64,000 bases of DNA from Undaria pinnatifida (taxonomy: Eukaryota; Sar; Phaeophyceae; Laminariales; Alariaceae): the NCBI GenBank assembly GCA_012845835.1, contig JABAKD010000026.1, positions 5,037,699-5,101,698 of the forward strand, given 5' to 3'. Below are positions 62,303 to 64,000 of the stretch, piece by piece. Position numbers and translations under genes: made by a program. The notes beneath the pieces are model-generated. The model ran no database searches. It was not told where the DNA came from and saw nothing but the letters and a program-made list of their open reading frames with translations. Every line of letters begins with the position of its first letter. Positions within the stretch are counted from its first letter, which is position 1.

Positions 62303-62482
62303 TTAATCGAGCGGTTGACCCTGCTTGCTCAAAATGTTCTGGCAAGCCTCCAAAAACCTAGCCTGGTGCCGGCGGTTTTGGTGCAGGGGTACGATAGACA
62401 ACAAGTGCGATGCCGTCATCATGGCGATGTCTTGGGGCAGAGCGTCCTTGTAGTGTTCCCGCACGAAAGGCCAGAAGACGCT
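62303..62482 (-). CDS. Terminal exon of an unrecognised minus-strand gene
   Basis: The acceptor is CTCATCGCAG before AGCGTC at 62482. It is 59 codons plus TAA at 62303-62305, phase 0. It encodes SVFWPFVREHYKDALPQDIA and HLLSIVPLHQNRRHQARFLE, which looks like a conserved, helical, charged C-terminus. I cannot name the family. Confidence 0.6.
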   Translation of the reverse strand, partial: SVFWPFVREHYKDALPQDIAMMTASHLLSIVPLHQNRRHQARFLEACQNILSKQGQPLD

Positions 62483-63424
62483 CTGCGATGAGAGGGGTGA
62501 ACAGGATCGGGCGGCAACGGTAAGATCAGAAGGGGTTCTGTATTGAGGAGAGAGGAAACGATTGGGGACCAACGGTTTATTTTTGTTGTATTGATACCAG
62601 CTATGGATAGGTACGATTGGCCTGGAGATACTTTCGACACTGCCTTCTGCATGAGTGTAATGAATAGGATTGAGCGCGGCAGGCATATGCTACTAAAGAT
62701 ATGGTAGAGGTACACTCTTTTTTTTCCGGGGCTCTTAACCTGATAAAAATGATGAAAATCACTATAATATACCCCTCGGAGGCAAAAACATACTCTGAGA
62801 AAAACAATAGCGCACGTCGATGAACAAGCTAACGGCCTTGGTAAACTAGCAAAAAATCGTGAAAACTATACACTGGCATTCCCACGATTTTTGTATTCAC
62901 ATGGGTTAAGGAGCTCCGTCGTCCAGAAAATATTCCGCCCCAAAAAACTCTGCTGTACCTTTGTCGTAGCACCCGACACCAACAAACAAGAACAAAAAAA
63001 CGGCTACGGGCAACTGGATGTGGTGTCACGTCGACCATTGGCCCGGGAGCGAGCTGAGTGCGGTATTCTTGACACGGTCTTGCGGACGGTGGAGTAATTC
63101 GACCCAACGTTTCTCGTCCGGGAAACGTGACGTTCAATCAAGGTGGGTGAATGCGTCACGCAGTTTCAGTTTCCGAACAAAATTCGCTCACTCTTGAGTT
63201 TTCTTCCGGTGATGGGGTGGAGCAAATCGGGCTCACTTAATACTGATTTGATGGGTTTTCGGGTTAAATCTGAGTTAGCTGAATTTCACTAACCCCGGCC
63301 GCGATGATTGTGTACGGGGCGGACGCATCATCAACATTTTTTGTACGCTCTGTTGTTGATAGAACCTCCCTCTGATATGGAAATTTAATCGATATTTTTA
63401 CCCCCCCCCCAACATGAATGCCTG

Positions 63425-63485
63425 GTCGGCGAGAAACTTTACGTGCTCCGGCCCGGCATTGTAGAGATGCGAGGGTCGATAGCCT
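63425..63485 (+). repeat. Repeat family F, partial copy 3
   Basis: Contains CTCCGGCCCGGCATTGTAGA followed by GATGCGAGGGTC, matching the end of 36100-36235. Confidence 0.6.
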
Positions 63486-63783
63486 TAAGACTACAAACAG
63501 TAGGGGCCCCTCCCTCAGTAAGGCAGAGGTGTTGTATACACTAGTGCTATAGAGAGCAATACGACCGCGTTATATGGGGAAGCTGCCTTATTCACTCCAG
63601 GTTATGAGTGTAATTACCTATTAATAGTCGCTCGAAGCGATTTTGACCACCTTATATCGGGATATCGCCTTACTAACCCTTACTCAGACCGCCTTATTGG
63701 GGGACCCCTACCCTACCCTACCCTACTGTACGTCTGTGCATGAAATGCGTACACCTAATCGCACAACATTGCGATGACTGTCG

Positions 63784-63830
63784 GCCGTGGTCCTTGTCCA
63801 AGCTCACGAAATTGTAGCCTCATAATATCG
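63784..63830 (-). pseudogene. Partial duplicate of the exon at 63931-64000
   Basis: The minus strand reads GCTACAATTTCGTGAGCTTG then GACAAGGACC (YNFVSLDKDHGR), versus YDFIILDKDLDK in the exon about 150 bp upstream in the minus sense. Confidence 0.5.
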
Positions 63831-63930
63831 AAATGGCCTTGACAATAATAGTGCTCTATGTCGAAATATACGTTTTGTTGCGCTGAAACAATAGAAAAAC
63901 AAACATATATGAAAAAAAATGATTAAATAC

Positions 63931-64000
63931 CTCCTCCAAATCGCGTAACATCTCGGTGGCTGTCTTGTCGAGGTCCTTGTCCAAAATGATGAAATCATAG
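63931..64000 (-). CDS. Exon of an unrecognised minus-strand gene, window edge
   Basis: Encodes YDFIILDKDLDKTATEML then RDLEE, and ends at a GTATTT donor just below 63931, phase 0. It can splice in phase to the terminal exon at 62482, giving LRDLEE-SVFWPF, so both probably belong to one gene. The start is outside the window and the family is not recognised. Confidence 0.5.

Overview
The window is eukaryotic nuclear DNA from an intron-rich, flagellate lineage. Brown alga (Ectocarpus-like) is my best guess. This is inferred from a conserved flagellar gene, an RNA-silencing helicase, exons of 50-500 bp split by introns of about 0.1-3.7 kb, TTAGGG-type interstitial repeats and heavy microsatellite and MITE content. 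There is no bacterial-style operon structure, and I see no rRNA, intact tRNA, CRISPR or virus.

Layout. (1) 74-19901, plus strand: 17 exons of a MOV10/SDE3-type RNA helicase. The 5' end lies outside the window; 777 residues through the stop are recovered and every splice phase agrees. (2) 19902-25915: intergenic and repeat-filled. (3) 25916-42478, plus strand: 11 exons of a CFAP91/MAATS1 homologue (622 residues), from an ATG with an upstream in-frame stop to a TAA. A conserved block before the last exon was not found. (4) 42479-45970: two tRNA-derived SINE copies, tandem repeats, a (ACCCG)n array and one weak two-exon gene candidate. (5) 45971-50176, minus strand: three exons of a protein with three ubiquitin-like folds and a long disordered tail, open at its 5' end. 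(6) 50177-62302: mostly repeats and MITEs. (7) 62303-64000, minus strand: the terminal exon and probably one upstream exon of an unrecognised gene.

The most interesting signal is not a single gene. In at least four genes, a piece of an exon, often with its splice acceptor, is duplicated next to the real exon: near 3694, 30865/31076, 47457, 50581 and 63784. A branch-point region is triplicated before 18914. The window also has two GC-AG introns, a 239-bp inverted repeat able to form long dsRNA inside an intron of the silencing helicase, at least five short non-autonomous repeat families, and a strongly over-represented palindromic 9-mer TACCAGGTA/TACCTGGTA.

The helicase (RNA silencing/RNP remodelling) and CFAP91 (axonemal radial-spoke base) have no evident functional link. 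This is ordinary eukaryotic gene neighbourhood, not an operon.
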